DNA of 64,000 bases from Anaeromyces robustus. Taxonomy: Eukaryota; Neocallimastigomycota; Neocallimastigomycetes; Neocallimastigales; Neocallimastigaceae. Each line of letters starts with the position of its first letter. Position 1 is the first letter of the stretch. Location of the stretch: positions 176,501 through 240,500 of the forward strand of contig MCFG01000005.1 in assembly GCA_002104895.1 (NCBI GenBank), in the 5' to 3' direction. The position numbers were made by a program, and so were the translations under genes. The notes beneath the pieces are model-generated. The model was not told where the DNA came from. It did not search any database and saw only the letters and a list, made by a program, of their open reading frames with translations. Shown here in pieces: positions 28,143 through 41,942 of the stretch.

Positions 28143-28693
28143 TTAATAATAATTATTGGCTTTTTGTCTTCTTAAAAAGGTTTCTGATGGAAAATTAGGT
28201 ACTACTTCAATATTACTTCTAGGAACTAAATATTCTAAAAGTAAAAAAACAAGATAGTCAACTGCTGCAATAATACAAAATAATTTTCCTGCCCAAGAAC
28301 CACATCCATAATATCTTCTTAAACGTTCTATAAGAGGTATTCTTCTAGTTCTCATAATTGAATAATATACACGTTCAGTTCTTTCTGCAATATTTTCCCA
28401 ACTATACATTTTTTTTATTCTATCATGAAATTTTGCAGGTGTTACTTCCTTAAATTTTATCATAGTAATTGCTTTATTTAATGCTGTTATTAAATCTAAT
28501 TTTTAATTTTATATTTATATAAATAAAATTAATAATTTAAAACAAATAATAATATTAATTATTATGATACTTATTAAATATAATAAAAAAAAATATATGT
28601 AATATTTACCATTTTCTTCTGGTTCTGCAAAAATAATCATATCATCCGGTAATACTTCTGGTACACCACCAACTCTGGTACTTACAACCAATA

Positions 28694-28729
<36 letters not shown>

Positions 28730-29482
28730 TATTATTATTACAAATCAATTAATTATATTATATTTACACTTTTATTCTGAAAATTTTATAAACTTGTAAA
28801 TATATTTTTATTTACCCTGAGCATGCAGCTTCAACGATACCAATACAAAATGCTTCTGTTAATGAAGTATTTAAAAAAATATTTCCTCTTACCAGTACCT
28901 AATATATATAACAATAATATAATAATAATATAGCAATAATATAACAATAATTAATTTATATAAATTAATAAATAATAATAATAATAATAATAATAAAATT
29001 CATATATATTAATAAATATTAAAAAAGTAATATTTATAGTTATATTTTATATTAATTATAAAATTATTTTGAATTTTTGATATATTACATTTTTAACTTC
29101 TGAATGTGGAACAGCACCTAATAATTGTACTCTATCATGTAATAAGTATTTTTCTCTCATTTGTTCTAAATCAATTTTTTTTGGACCATCACCAGCTACA
29201 TTAAAATTAAATATGATAATATATAATTATAAACATTTATATTACAATATGGTACAATAATTATATTTCATAATTATTATCAATTTATATCATGTTAAAA
29301 AAAGAATAAAAGAAATATATATAATAATTACCAATAATGAAATTAACTTTTGGATGTTGTGTACATATTCTTGGTATAATACTAGTAAGAAGATCCATAC
29401 CTTTTCTATATACCAAACGACTTACAACACATATAGTAACTATAATAAAAAAAAATATAAGAAAATTAATATAAATGAATAA

Positions 29483-29523
<41 letters not shown>

Positions 29524-30697
29524 GTATATATATATATATATATATACTATATAGATTCATACTTTTATTTGGATCTGCTTTCGAGGGGTCTGGAATAAAA
29601 TGATTTGCTACTACAGCATTAGGTATAACCGATACCATTTGAGGGTTAAGTGAAGCTCTTAATACTGTATTTCCTTTACTTTATTTTTATTTTATTTTAT
29701 TTTTAATTTTTAATTTTTAATAAATATAATATACATTCAATATTAATATATTAATTTTATTATCTTTTTATTTAAATAATAAATATAACTTTTTATTAGA
29801 ATACCTTGTATGAGATACACAAATAACATGGTCTATTTCTGATAGTGTAAATTTTAATACTTTATTTGTTAATATACTACTTGCATCAGCAAAACCAAAT
29901 AATGAATGATCTGTGAAACATGCTTTTATACCCATTGTTCGAGCATGAAAAATACCTTCTAAACATAAACTTGAAAAAGCCTAAAATGAATTTATTTTTT
30001 TTCATTTTTATTTTTTTTGAATATTAAAATATATATAATAATGTATATATATAATATTAAAAAACAATATTTCATATATATGAATAAAAAATTACATTAT
30101 ATTTTAATATTATATTATATTAAAATATAATACAATGAAATTTTTAATTAATAATATAATTATCAAATAAATAAATTAAAATTACTTGATGTCCATGAAC
30201 AATATCAATTCTTTCTCTAATTATTATATATCTTAGTATTGGAAATAAGAAAAATAAAGTTGGAAGTGAAGCTTGTTGATAAACAATTAATAAAGGTATA
30301 TAATATACTTTCAATCCATTAATTAAATATCTAACACCGACTCGATCTCCATAAGCATGTGTCACTATAATAACCTTTATATATTATTATTTATTATATA
30401 TATATTTAATTTTTATTTCAAAATGTAAGGTTTTAAGTTAATTATAAATTATTTTTACTTTATGACCACGTTTTATTAATTGTTGAGATAAATGATATAA
30501 ATGACTTTCTACACCACCCATGTTTGGGTAAAAGAAATCAGATATCATACTTAATAAAAAAATAATACCAATTAAAATCATAATAATTTAAAAAAAAATA
30601 ATTAATAATCATAATTCATTTATATATATAGAAATATAAATATATATTTATAAATATTATTTTGTTATTTATATAGTTACCAAATATTTAGAGACAT
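28143..30697 (-). CDS. GPI3: GPI-anchor biosynthesis GlcNAc transferase catalytic subunit (PIG-A/Gpi3)
   Basis: Ten exons on the minus strand: 30681-30697, 30459-30549, 30186-30374, 29805-29980, 29563-29678, 29332-29439, 29089-29195, 28816-28898, 28610-28695 and 28143-28495 (1326 nt, 441 residues). The sequence follows PIG-A throughout: [61 protein letters not shown] and [12 protein letters not shown]. Glu283 and Glu291 (EAFCIGIVE) form the EX7E motif of family 4 retaining glycosyltransferases. A hydrophobic segment near the C-terminus ([19 protein letters not shown]) is the ER membrane anchor. The enzyme transfers GlcNAc from UDP-GlcNAc to phosphatidylinositol, the first step of GPI anchor synthesis. 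The first exon is only 17 nt. Confidence 0.94.
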
Positions 30698-31632
30698 TTT
30701 TGAAATACTATTATTATTATTAAGAATTGATATTTATTGAAAATTTTTTTTATGATGTTTATTTTTTAAAAAATTTCTTTTCTATATTTTCTCTAATATA
30801 TATATTCGGTTTTTTAAAATATACTATTACTTTATTATTATTCTTATTATTATTATTAATATTATTATTTTATCAATTTCATAATTAAATATTGATTATA
30901 AATACTGAAATAATACTAATATATTTTTATAATTAAAATGTAAACAGTAATTTATTAATTATTTATATTTTTATATTTATTTTATTTTATTTTATTTTTC
31001 TTAATTTTGCAGTGATTTTATATATAGGGTATTTTTTTTTTTTTTACAATTTAATACATTTCGATAATAGAAATTACATCTCTTTCACTATATTTCATTT
31101 TTTGTTTTTTTTTTTAATAAAAAAAAAATAATAATAATAATTTTTAACCTTTTAGATTTAAAAAATTTTTAATAATATATATGTATATATAGTATATTTT
31201 AATATATTAAAACATATATTAAATAATATATATGATTTCTCTTATTTATAATATTCATTATGTAAATATTTATCTTTATTTACAAGAATATCTCCATCTT
31301 CAGTAATTTTAAGAGAAAATATATATAATTATGTGTATTTAAATAATTATAAAGAACCATTAATTGCATAAAAAATTCATCATTCAATACACATAATAAA
31401 TAATAGAAAATTTAATTTTTATAAATATTTTTTTATTTAAAATATAATATAGTTTTTTGTTTAACACAACAAAAAATTAAAATTATTTCTAATTAATAAA
31501 TATAATTTATTAATATATGTTTAATTATATATAAATCTATATTTTCAATTTTCTATATTTATATGTGGTATATTTAAATAGTTAATATATAATAAAACTA
31601 AGATTTAATTTTTTAAATTTTTATTTATTTAT
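30698..31632. other. Intergenic region between PIG-A and the PTPDC1-like gene
   Basis: No gene is seen. It is AT-only, with T-tracts upstream of the PIG-A start and TA runs. Both neighbours are on the minus strand. Confidence 0.5.
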
Positions 31633-34600
31633 TTATTTTTTTAAATATTTGTACTTTCTTTTTTTATTTATATTAGGAGGTAAAAATTCAGATATTTCTT
31701 CATTTTCCATTGTTAACTCATTTACAAAACAATCATTATCATTAGAATCTCCATATCTTATTTTTTCAGTAGGTTTATTGACCTCAGTCATATTAGTGTT
31801 TGAATTATATTTTATACTATTTAATTTAAGAGTAGAAGGAATACTGTCTATAAAGATTTTTGAAGAATTGAAAAAATCATTTTCATTTATAATATAATCA
31901 GTTATATTAGTTATAGGTTCTTTTTTATTGTTAATTTTTTCTTCTTTATTTCTAATTTTATTTGAGATATTACGTTGCTCTTTTTGATTAATATATATGA
32001 AATCATCAATTTCTTCATCTTCACAATTAATTAAACTTAAAGCATTATTATCTTTATTATTTGAAAATATGTAACTTACATTGTCATAATCATTTTTTAT
32101 ATTTTTATTTTTTGGTATATTATTATCTTCTATTGTTTCATTTTTTTTTATATTTTTTATCTTTTGACAATTTTCTTCATCGTTAATAATTTTATTATCA
32201 ATATCTTCAATATTATTACATTTTTTATTACCATCATCACTGTTATTATCGTTACTATTACTGGTATCATCATTATTAGTCAATTTTGTTATAGAATTAT
32301 TTTTATTAAATTCATGACTATTTATGTTTTTTTTATATGGTTTAAAGAAATCAATATCACTAGATAATTCATCTTCACAATTAATAATGTCAATATTATC
32401 ACTATCATTTTTAACTACATTATTATTATTATTTCCCAAATTTAATTCATTAGTTTCATTCATTTTAATAATTTTTTCATAAAATATATTAACTGTTTCA
32501 ATAAATTTTTTATATAATGTAATATTTCCTTCATCATCTTCTTCTGAACAATTAGAATAGATAACATAAATAGATAAATTTCTTTCTAACGTAAGTTTTC
32601 TTAATAATTGACATATTTCAGTTTTAAAGTTTCCAGAAGATATTAAAATATCAATAAAAAGTAAAATATCTGTCCAATAATCTCTAGTATAAATATTTTT
32701 ATTAACATCTATTTCATCAGAATAATTAATATTATCAAATCCTGTATTTTGAAGTTTACTAATCTATAATAAATAATAATAATAATGATAATAATAATAT
32801 ATACATATTATTAATTAAAAGAAAATGCAAATAAATATAAAAAATATAATGTACAATATGGTAATATATAATTTAATGAAGAATATAATGAAATATAATA
32901 AAAATGATTTTATTACCTTATATGAATTAAATGCTATTTCAGCTACTATTTCAGCAAATTTATCTTTTTCAATTTCAATTTCGTTATCATTATCATTATC
33001 ATTATCATTATCATTATTGCTATTAATTGTGTTTTTGTCATCATTGTCATTATTGTCATTTGTATCATCATTATTACTACTATTATCATCAGTATCATTA
33101 CCATTATTATCACTATTATTATTTATGCTTATTACAGGTGTTTTTATTATAAGATCATCAGAAAGAATAGTATTATCTGTTTTCTCATCTTTTGAAGATT
33201 TAACAGATGAAGAACGAGATGAATTATTTGAGTTTTTATCACTAATATCTGATATATTCCATTCTAATGAAGAAAATTCACTTTCTTTATCACTTAAACA
33301 TGAATGATTCTCATTATTTATATCATTTGAACTTGTTTCATTACTTGATAATTTAGATTCTAAATCATTATGAGAATTATTACTTTCATTATTGGAAATC
33401 TCAGAATCCGATTCATCACAAGATTGAATTTTTTTATTATTACTCATATTTTTATAATCTAATTTATTTTTAGTATCATAATTTATACTACTACTAGAAG
33501 ATTTTGATTCTAATTTTTCTTGCAGTTGATTATAATCGCTATTAGATTGAGATTCTATTCCATTAGAGGATTGATTATCTTCATTATTTGATAATTGTAA
33601 TCCTGATTCATTATATAATTGCCAATTATCATCATTAGAAATTTTAATATTTAATTCATCATGAGATATTTCATCTTTTTTCGAAAATGCATAATTTAAT
33701 ATATTTATTTTTGTATTTTTTTTGTCATTTAAATAAAAAGGTTCTACATTTTTATTAATAGATGATATTACCTTAATATTCATTTTATTATTATCAATAT
33801 TAGATTTCTTTACTAATTTAATTTCTTTATTTTCATTTGATTCATTATCATTGTATAAATCTTCATTAGTACAAATTTCTGTTGCTATATGATATTTATT
33901 TTCAGTAGATTCTTTTAATTCATCCACTTCAACAGTAGTTATATTTATAGATATATTATTTATATTATTCGATTCATTATTATTATTTTTGTCAATTGGG
34001 ATTTCAGAATTTTTAGTTTTTAAATATTTATTAGAATACTTAATATCTTTATTTAATGATATATTATTTGAATTGATAGTATTTATATTTAAATCATTAT
34101 TAGTATTAATTTCATCATTTTTCTTAGTAATATAATTTTCATTATTTGAAATGCATTTAATATTATTTCCATCAAGGTTTAATAATATATATTTATTATT
34201 ATTTTCGTTTTTAAGAATTATATTTGAATTTTTTTCACATTTAGTATCTTCATTATTTTGTTCAATTTCATGTTGATAATATATATTTTCAGCAACTTTA
34301 TCATTTTCAAGAGTATTATTAATAGTAGAGTTATTGTTTTCATTAAGTAATAGATAAGCATTAGTGTTGTTATTTTTGTCATTGTTATCATTAATATTTT
34401 TGTTGTTATTATTATCCTTATTATTATTAATATTATTATCATTGATTTTATCAATGATTAATTCATCTTTATGATTAGTATTATTATCAATGATTAATTC
34501 ATCTTTATGATTAATATTATTATCAATGATTAATTCATCTTTATGATTAATATTATTATCAATGATTAATTCATCTTTATGATTAGTATTATTATCAATG

Positions 34601-37600
34601 ATTAATTCACCTTTATGATTAATATTATTATTAATATTATCATCAATGACTAATTCGCCTTTATGATTAATATTATTATTATCAATATTATTATCAATAT
34701 TGTTATTAGTATTATGTTCAATATTATTATTAATCTCATTTTCAATATTATTATTAATCTCATTTTCAATTTTATTATTAATATTATTTTCAATTTTATT
34801 ATTATTATTATTATCAAAATTATTGTCAATATTATTATTAATTAATATATTATTGTTATTTTTGTTACTTGTATCAGTAATAATAACATTATCAATATTT
34901 TCTAACTTATTCTTGCTTTTTGTATTGATTTTTGTTTCTTTTTCTAAATTAATCATCGAACTATTATTTTTATTTTTCTTATTATAAAATTTTCTTTCAC
35001 CTAGTATAGATTGTTTTGATGTATTTTCTATAATTTTTTCTTCATCAATTTTCATATTCTGGGTTTCTTCAGTAGTATTTAATTTAAAAATATTCATTGA
35101 ATTTTGTATTTTTTTATATTTAATTACACTTTCTGATTTTGATTTATAAAGTTTTCTTTTTGTATATTTTGATGCTGTATTAAGGGGTGATAATTCAGAT
35201 ATTTTCATCTTACTATAAGTTGGTATATTATCTATACCAACTTTATAATTATCTAGTAAAAATGATAAAAGTTCTATGATTTTATTTTGTAAATATAAGA
35301 CATCATTATAATTTAAATTTATATTATTACTAATAATATTATTATCATTAATATTATTAGTATTATTATTATTGTTATTTTGACTAAATTGTTGATATAA
35401 TTTTGATTCATTATCATGATATTTTTCATCATTTAATATGTCTATAATATTATTAATTGTATAATTTGTTTCTTTTATTAAAATATTATGGGGTGTGGTT
35501 ATTAAAATTATTGCTTGGAATAGTTTTTTATTTTCTTTTTGGGGTATTATATTTTTCTATATATATAATCGAAGATAATAATATATATATTAATAAATTT
35601 TCTCTTATTTAATATAATTATATATATATTGCAATATTAATTACGTTTCTAAATATTTCTAATATATAATTATATATATATAGAGTTTCCTTTGATAGAC
35701 TTTTTACAAGTAATAAATATTCTTTTTTATCAAAATCTTTTAATTGATTTATATCAAAATTTGATATTATTGGATTCTTTATATATAACAGTAACAATAA
35801 TAAAAAATGTATTAAGAATAAGAATAATAAAAATAATAAAATAAAATAATAAAAATGATAGTAATATATCAATAATAATTAATAATAATAATTAATAAAT
35901 GTATAAATAAAAATAGTTAAATATTATGTATTAATAATTAATTATATTATATTTATAATTTAATAAATTTTATATTACATTTAATTTCAATATCCATAGA
36001 ATTAATAACTCAGTAATATTCTTTATATTGCCATATTTTTCAATATAATTCCAATTTCCATCATTTATTTCTTTCTATTATATATACAATCATGTAATGA
36101 AAATATAAATAAATAAAAAATAAATAATAAAATAGAATAGTATATAACATATTTTTTATTTATTTACTTGGGCGTTTATATATTCTTGATTTTTTTCTAT
36201 ATTATTATATTTAAATTCATATATTGTGCTATAAAATTCTTCTTTGTTTTTTTCCGTTTTCATTAAATAATTGTTTATTTTATCTATAATTTTTAAAATA
36301 ATCTATTATAAAAATAATGTTAATTCTTCATATAAAAATATTTATTCATGAATATTTATAAGAAATAAATATTATTTATATATTTACTATAGGGATGTAT
36401 CTAATTTTTCTTAATTCCGGTCCATGATAATAAATACGTTGCCTTTCTAAAAATTCAGTAAGAGAAAAATCTATTAAATTAAAAGTATTATCATTGGTTT
36501 TATATTCAAATCCTGGAAATATAATTTTTAACGGCTTTATATATTCTTCAAATTGGTATATGAAAGTTTGTTGTTTCTTGGTTTGAATTGACAGAGGTCT
36601 TTACACAATGATTTAAAAAAAATAATGGTTTAAATTTTTAAATATTATATTAATTACGAAAAAAAAATATATATATATATATTTACCTATTTTTTCTTAC
36701 AGTTTGAATTGCCTTTAATATAATTAGTTGTCAGTAATTTTATTTTTTCTTTTTTTTTTTAAAAAAAAATAATAAAAAAGAAAAAATAATAAACAGATTT
36801 CTTTTTTTTTTTTTTTTATTTTACCTCATTAGCATCATATCCAAGTTTATAAATAAAATAGCATGCAATTACTAAACCTGTACGACCTATATAAAAAAAA
36901 ATAATCGTCAATATTTACGATATTATATATATATATATTTTGAAAATATTATTTTTAAATAAAAGTTAACATTAAGTTTAATAAAAATATTATTTACCTA
37001 AACCTGCGTGACAATGAACAGCAGTCTATGAAAACAGTAACAATCGTAAAAAAATGTTTAATTAATAAAAATAAAGATGAATTAATTTTAATGAGATATG
37101 ATTATACCTTTTTCTGATTTTCTAATGAAAATGTTAATACTTGAACAATGTTTAACATTTGTTGATATGATGGTGTTTTTAAGTCTTCCCTGTAAAATTT
37201 TTTATTGATTTAAAATAGTCGTTAAGAATATTGTAATATTATAATAAATTTCATTATAAACAGTAATTTAGATTTTATTACCATCCAAAATTATAATAAA
37301 ATACTGAGAATAAATACACAAGTGATAAAAAAAAATAACGTTAACAATATTACAATATATATTAGAATAAAATTTTAAAAATATAGTTTTTTCTATACAT
37401 AAAAAAATAATAGTACGAACTTCCTTCATTCATGAAATCTTCAGGCTTATATGCAAATCCACTTGATAATTCAATTCCATCACCACAATTGGGATGTTCA
37501 CCAAATTCTTCTAAATTAATTATTGATAATATATTATTTTTCTTAAATTCATTAATTAAATTGTATTTTTTAATTATTTTTGTTGATGGTCTTTGTGTTG

Positions 37601-37831
37601 CTAAAATATTGCCTCCAATCCTATGTATTATTTTAATTAAAGAATGTTTTATTAATAATCCCTTTATTTTTATTTTTATTTTATTTATTATTAATAGATC
37701 AATTTATTTATATACCAATTTGAATATAATCCTTCTATTGCATTAGGATGTTCGGAGTCATTGACCCAATTTAAATAGTTTTCATATTTACAATTACTTC
37801 CACCACAAAACATACAATATATACTGCTCAT
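31633..37831 (-). CDS. PTPDC1: PTPDC1-like dual-specificity/tyrosine phosphatase with giant Asn-rich C-terminal region
   Basis: Thirteen exons on the minus strand: 37716-37831, 37421-37620, 37282-37303, 37108-37189, 36998-37025, 36825-36886, 36687-36712, 36388-36598, 36168-36302, 35979-36074, 35645-35776, 32917-35556 and 31633-32763. The sum is 4881 nt (1626 residues). The N-terminus MFCGGSNCKYENYLNW with AIEGLYSNWI is the PTPDC1 opening. The catalytic loop HCHAGLGRTG (Cys145, Arg151) is the CX5R phosphatase motif, followed by NRPLSIQTKKQ. Exons 10-11 (ELLILWILKLNNPIISNFDI) match the PTPDC1 mid-region. Exon 12 encodes hundreds of Asn-rich low-complexity residues, and exon 13 ends the protein. 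Animal PTPDC1 is implicated in centrosome and cilium function, which would suit a zoosporic fungus. The donor of intron 2 (GTTCGT) is unusual. Confidence 0.85.
34440..34690 (-). repeat. In-frame 36-nt tandem repeats coding HKDELIIDNNxN
   Basis: Inside exon 12 of the PTPDC1-like gene. Six copies of a 12-residue unit HK(D/G)EL(I/V)IDNN(I/T)N are read on the minus strand. Neighbouring copies differ by one or two bases, so the expansion is fairly recent. The embedded KDEL is internal and is not a retention signal. Confidence 0.9.
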
Positions 37832-38754
37832 TTTTTATAAATTTATATTATATATATATTAATTCCAATTATTATATTTTAATAAAATTGAAACATCATA
37901 TAATTATTAAAAGTTATAAAAATTATGTTATTTTTATAATTTGAATTTTTTTTAATATATTTATTTCTTTTTTCTCAAATAAAGATTTGGATAAAAATAA
38001 AAGTATTAAATAAAATATGATAAAATAACATAAAATAAAATAAGAACAAAATAAAATATATATATTAAGATAAAATATAACAGGAAGTATATTAAGTTTG
38101 TAATATGTTTCTTTAATTGATTTTTAATTTTTCTTTTTTATTATCAAAAATAAGTTAAATTTTTTATACACAAAGTTATTTAATAATTTTAATTTTAATG
38201 ACAATTAATTTTTCAACGTAAACTTTATTTCAAAGTAAACTTAAAATTGAAATAATTTCATTAAAAAAATCATTTTTAAAATCTTTAAATAATTTTGTTT
38301 ATTATTAATTTTTAATTTATTTTTTTTTATTTATTTTATTTTATTTTATTTTATTTTATTATTATTATATTATACAATATATTATATTACATAATATTAA
38401 TATAATGTATTAGTAATAATTAATTTTAGTACAAACATATTGAAATTGAAAATACTAGAAAAATTTCAAAATTAGAATATCAAATTAGAATTTCTGTATT
38501 TTATAGTTATAATATTAAATAATAATTTCATCCTTTAAAATTCGTATTGATTAAGTTTACTATTGTAAAAAAATATAAATAATAGAAGGAAAATAATATA
38601 TATTATATGCTTGTTATAGGAATAATTAAATAAAAAAGAAAATAAAACAATTAATCTGTGTTATAGTGTTATATAATATATAAATATTAAAGAAACTGTA
38701 TAAGAAATTTCAATTCATTTTGATATATTATTGTTAAAAAAAAAAAAGAATTTT
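37832..38754. promoter_or_regulatory. Divergent promoter region between PTPDC1-like and ataxin-3 genes
   Basis: A 923-bp spacer separates two genes transcribed away from each other, so both promoters must lie here. It contains a (TTTTA)n run near 38333-38362 and short A-tracts before the ataxin-3 ATG. No specific site is recognised. Confidence 0.45.
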
Positions 38755-40171
38755 ATGGATCTTATTCCTTATATATATCACGAAAAACAAGAAGTAAGTA
38801 ATAAAATCATATTATATATATTAATAAGTATTAAATAAATTGAATTCAATCTATTTTTAAAAATGAAATTTTAACTATAAAATTTGAAATTTGTAATTTG
38901 AAATTTGAAATTAATTTTTTATTATTTTTTTTTAAATTTTAAAGGGAGCATTATGTGCTCAACATGCTTTAAATTCCTTACTTCAAGGGGAATACTTTAC
39001 TGCAGTAGTATGTTTTATAAATTATATAAATAAGTTAAAAAAGTTTTAATTTTATTAATTTTTTTATTTACATTTATTTATTTTATATATATATATAAGG
39101 ATTTAGCTAATATAGCTCATGAATTAGATGAAGAAGAAGCAGCATTAAATTCAAATCAAAATTCAAGTCAAAATTATGATGATACTGGATTTTTCTCTAT
39201 TCAAGTATATTTCAATTTAATAACAATGATATAACTTTTATAAATTTTTTATTATTTTAATATATATATAATTAAAAAAAATAATTGAAAAATAATAATA
39301 AAAATTTAATAGGTTATTAGTGTAGCACTAAGTCGTTTAAATCTTGAAATTAGTCATATTGGATCAGAAGCAATTAAAAGTGGACGTTTAAAACTTGCTG
39401 AAGAAAAAGCATACATATGTAATTTAGATGAACATTGGTATGAATAATAATATATATCTATATATATGTATATAAAGAATATTTAAATCTAATATATTAA
39501 TTACAATTAAATATTATTAAAAGGTTTTCTTTACGAAAATTTTATTCAAAATATCGTTGGTATAACTTAAATTCAACATTGACATCTCCAGAATGGCTAA
39601 GTGAAACATATTTAGAAATATATTTAGATGATATTTTACGTCAAGGTAATAATGGAATAAATATCATTATTTTGAAATAAAATTTTCATATTTTCATTTT
39701 ATTCATATATTACTTTAATATATTTATATTTTAAAAAGGTTATTCTGTTTTTGTTGTAAGAGGAGATTTACCAGTATGTGATGCAGATGAATATGCTCAG
39801 TTACATCCTAAACCAGAAACTAAAAATAATGTTTCATCTAATAAAAATCAACAATCTTTTAATGCTTTTTCAGGGAAAGGATATCGTTTAAATGATTCGA
39901 ATATTATTAATGAAAATACTTATAATTTTGATGTTGATAATATGACAGATGATCAATTGTTAGCACAAGCAATAGCTATAAGTATGGAAGAACAATCAAA
40001 AACAAAAAATGATCTAGATATGGATGAAATAAAACGAAAAAGATTAGAAAGGTATTAATATATATATATTATATTAAATATAATTATTTAATTATATATT
40101 CCTAATAATTTTTTTTTCTTTTTTTTTCTTTTAAATTAAATATTTCTAACTATAGGTTCAACTATTATTAA
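38755..40171 (+). CDS. ATXN3: Ataxin-3 type Josephin deubiquitinase
   Basis: Seven exons: 38755-38793, 38945-39007, 39100-39204, 39313-39437, 39524-39645, 39739-40051 and 40156-40171 (783 nt, 260 residues). The Josephin domain fills residues 1 to about 180. Cys17 (EGALCAQHALNSLLQGEYF) is the nucleophile, with Gln12 for the oxyanion hole. His110 (EHWFSLRKF) and Asn127 (WYNLNS) complete the catalytic triad. Ataxin-3 features such as YSVFVVRGDLP follow. A ubiquitin-interacting motif lies near 225-241 (DDQLLAQAIAISMEEQ). The enzyme trims ubiquitin chains, often with p97/Cdc48. There is no poly-Gln tract. The last exon codes only the final few residues (FNYY). Confidence 0.94.
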
Positions 40172-41445
40172 ATATAATAATAAAACAATTAAATACTCAA
40201 AATAATAAATAAAAATAATACCGCATATTATTATTACTTTTTATTTTATGTTTTCTAAAATGACCATATATTTTATTTAATAAAAATTTTAATGAAAAAA
40301 TATATAGAAGTTGAATATATAATTAGTAATTATGTTTGTAATATTAATAATAATAAAAATTAAATATTAATAATTTTACTTATATAAAAAGTATATTATT
40401 ATAAAATTAATAAAATGATAATAAATTTAATAATTAATATGATTTTAATTTTAAAAAAAATTAAAACCCACCTCGGGCCAAATTTAATTTTTATTTTTTT
40501 TTAAATTAATAAATAAATAAAAAAAAAAAAAAAAACATTTTTAAAATACTTTTTAATAAGTTTAATTAATAAAAATAAAAACGTATAAAAAAAAAAGAAG
40601 TTTTTTTTTTCTTTTTTTTCCTTTATTTATTAAATATAAATATTGAGTAATACTGTAAGTTCTTTAACCTTTTATAAAGCAAAGAATCTAAAATACATGA
40701 ATATTATTAATAATCGAAATTAACAAGATATTATATAATCTATGAAACATCGAACGAAATGAATATTAAAAATTAAAAAATGGAAATTACATTTTAAATG
40801 AATCGTTGATTTAATTATTATCAAAGAGAAAAAAAATTTTTTTTATTTAATTGTTATATTATAATAAAATATTTTTAATATTTTATTATAATATTATCAG
40901 TAAAAAATTGTAATTTATATTAAATTATATACTTAAAGTCATATTTTTTATCATTCACTATAATAATTTATATTTTAATGTTTCAATTCTTTAATATATA
41001 ATATTGAAAAAATAAAAACAAAAAACAAAAATAAAAAATAAAAAAAGGATAAAAAAAATAAAAAAAATAAGAATATGCAAAAAAAGAAAATAAAGAAATA
41101 ATTGATAAAAAAATTTGATAAACAATAGTTTTATAATATATTGTCTTAATAATATAATAATGTTTTTCCTTTTTATTATTATATAAAATTTGTAATATAT
41201 TTTTAATAGATTTATATAATTTTCTTCAAAATTTCTTAAATAAGAATATTAAAAAGTTTAATTTAACAATAATTAATTTATATTAATTGAAATTTTAATT
41301 GAATAAAGTAATAACCAAATAAGTATTTCAAATATCTAATTAATTATATATTTTTTCATATATAATATTTTTTAATTATTAAAAATAAAAGAAAATATGT
41401 TGTATAACATATAAAAAAATATACTTAAATACTTCAAGATAAGAA
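40172..41445. other. Intergenic region between ataxin-3 and kinesin genes
   Basis: AT-rich spacer of about 1.27 kb. A short GC-rich patch, CCCACCTCGGGCC near 40468, stands out but has no recognisable structure. T- and A-tracts precede the kinesin start. Confidence 0.5.
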
Positions 41446-41900
41446 ATGAGTAAAGAAATTCAATCACAAAAACAATTCCAGATGTTAACTAATGCTTTAA
41501 ATCGTAAAAGAAAACAAGAAGATGAAAAGGATGATAATGCAAAACATATTAAAAATAGAAGTAATCCTGTGTTAATGAAAAATATACTACAAACTACAGC
41601 GTCTTCTGCTTCAAAAATTGTTCCAAAAATTAATTTTGATGTCGATAAGAAATCAGTAACGAAATCTATTAATTCTTCTACCAGAAATACGACATTACGT
41701 GATACCCGTTCCAAAAATTCTTTAATAACAAATAGAATGACTAATTCAACTAGACTATTGTCTTCAAGAAAAACAACTAATTCAACTACAGGAACAAAAA
41801 GAATAACAAAAAAGAGACCAGCATGGGATACCAAAGTAAATACAGTCGAATAGTCAATATTAAAACATATTAAAAATTTAAAAATAAATAATTTAATATT

Positions 41901-41942
<42 letters not shown>

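Noticed and set aside
31633-32463. A separate Asn-rich gene starting at the ATG at 32463
   Set aside because: The frame is open upstream to a clean acceptor at 32764 and continues in phase from the preceding exon of the phosphatase gene.
32825-33307. Plus-strand Leu/Ser-rich frame, and similar frames at 34663-34987
   Set aside because: They are the antisense of the Asn/Asp-rich exon of the PTPDC1-like gene.
34440-34690. CRISPR-like array of 36-nt repeats
   Set aside because: The repeats are in frame, without distinct spacers, and lie inside a eukaryotic coding exon.
37432-37746. Plus-strand frame of about 100 residues
   Set aside because: It is antisense to exon 2 of the phosphatase, whose minus-strand product fits the family exactly.
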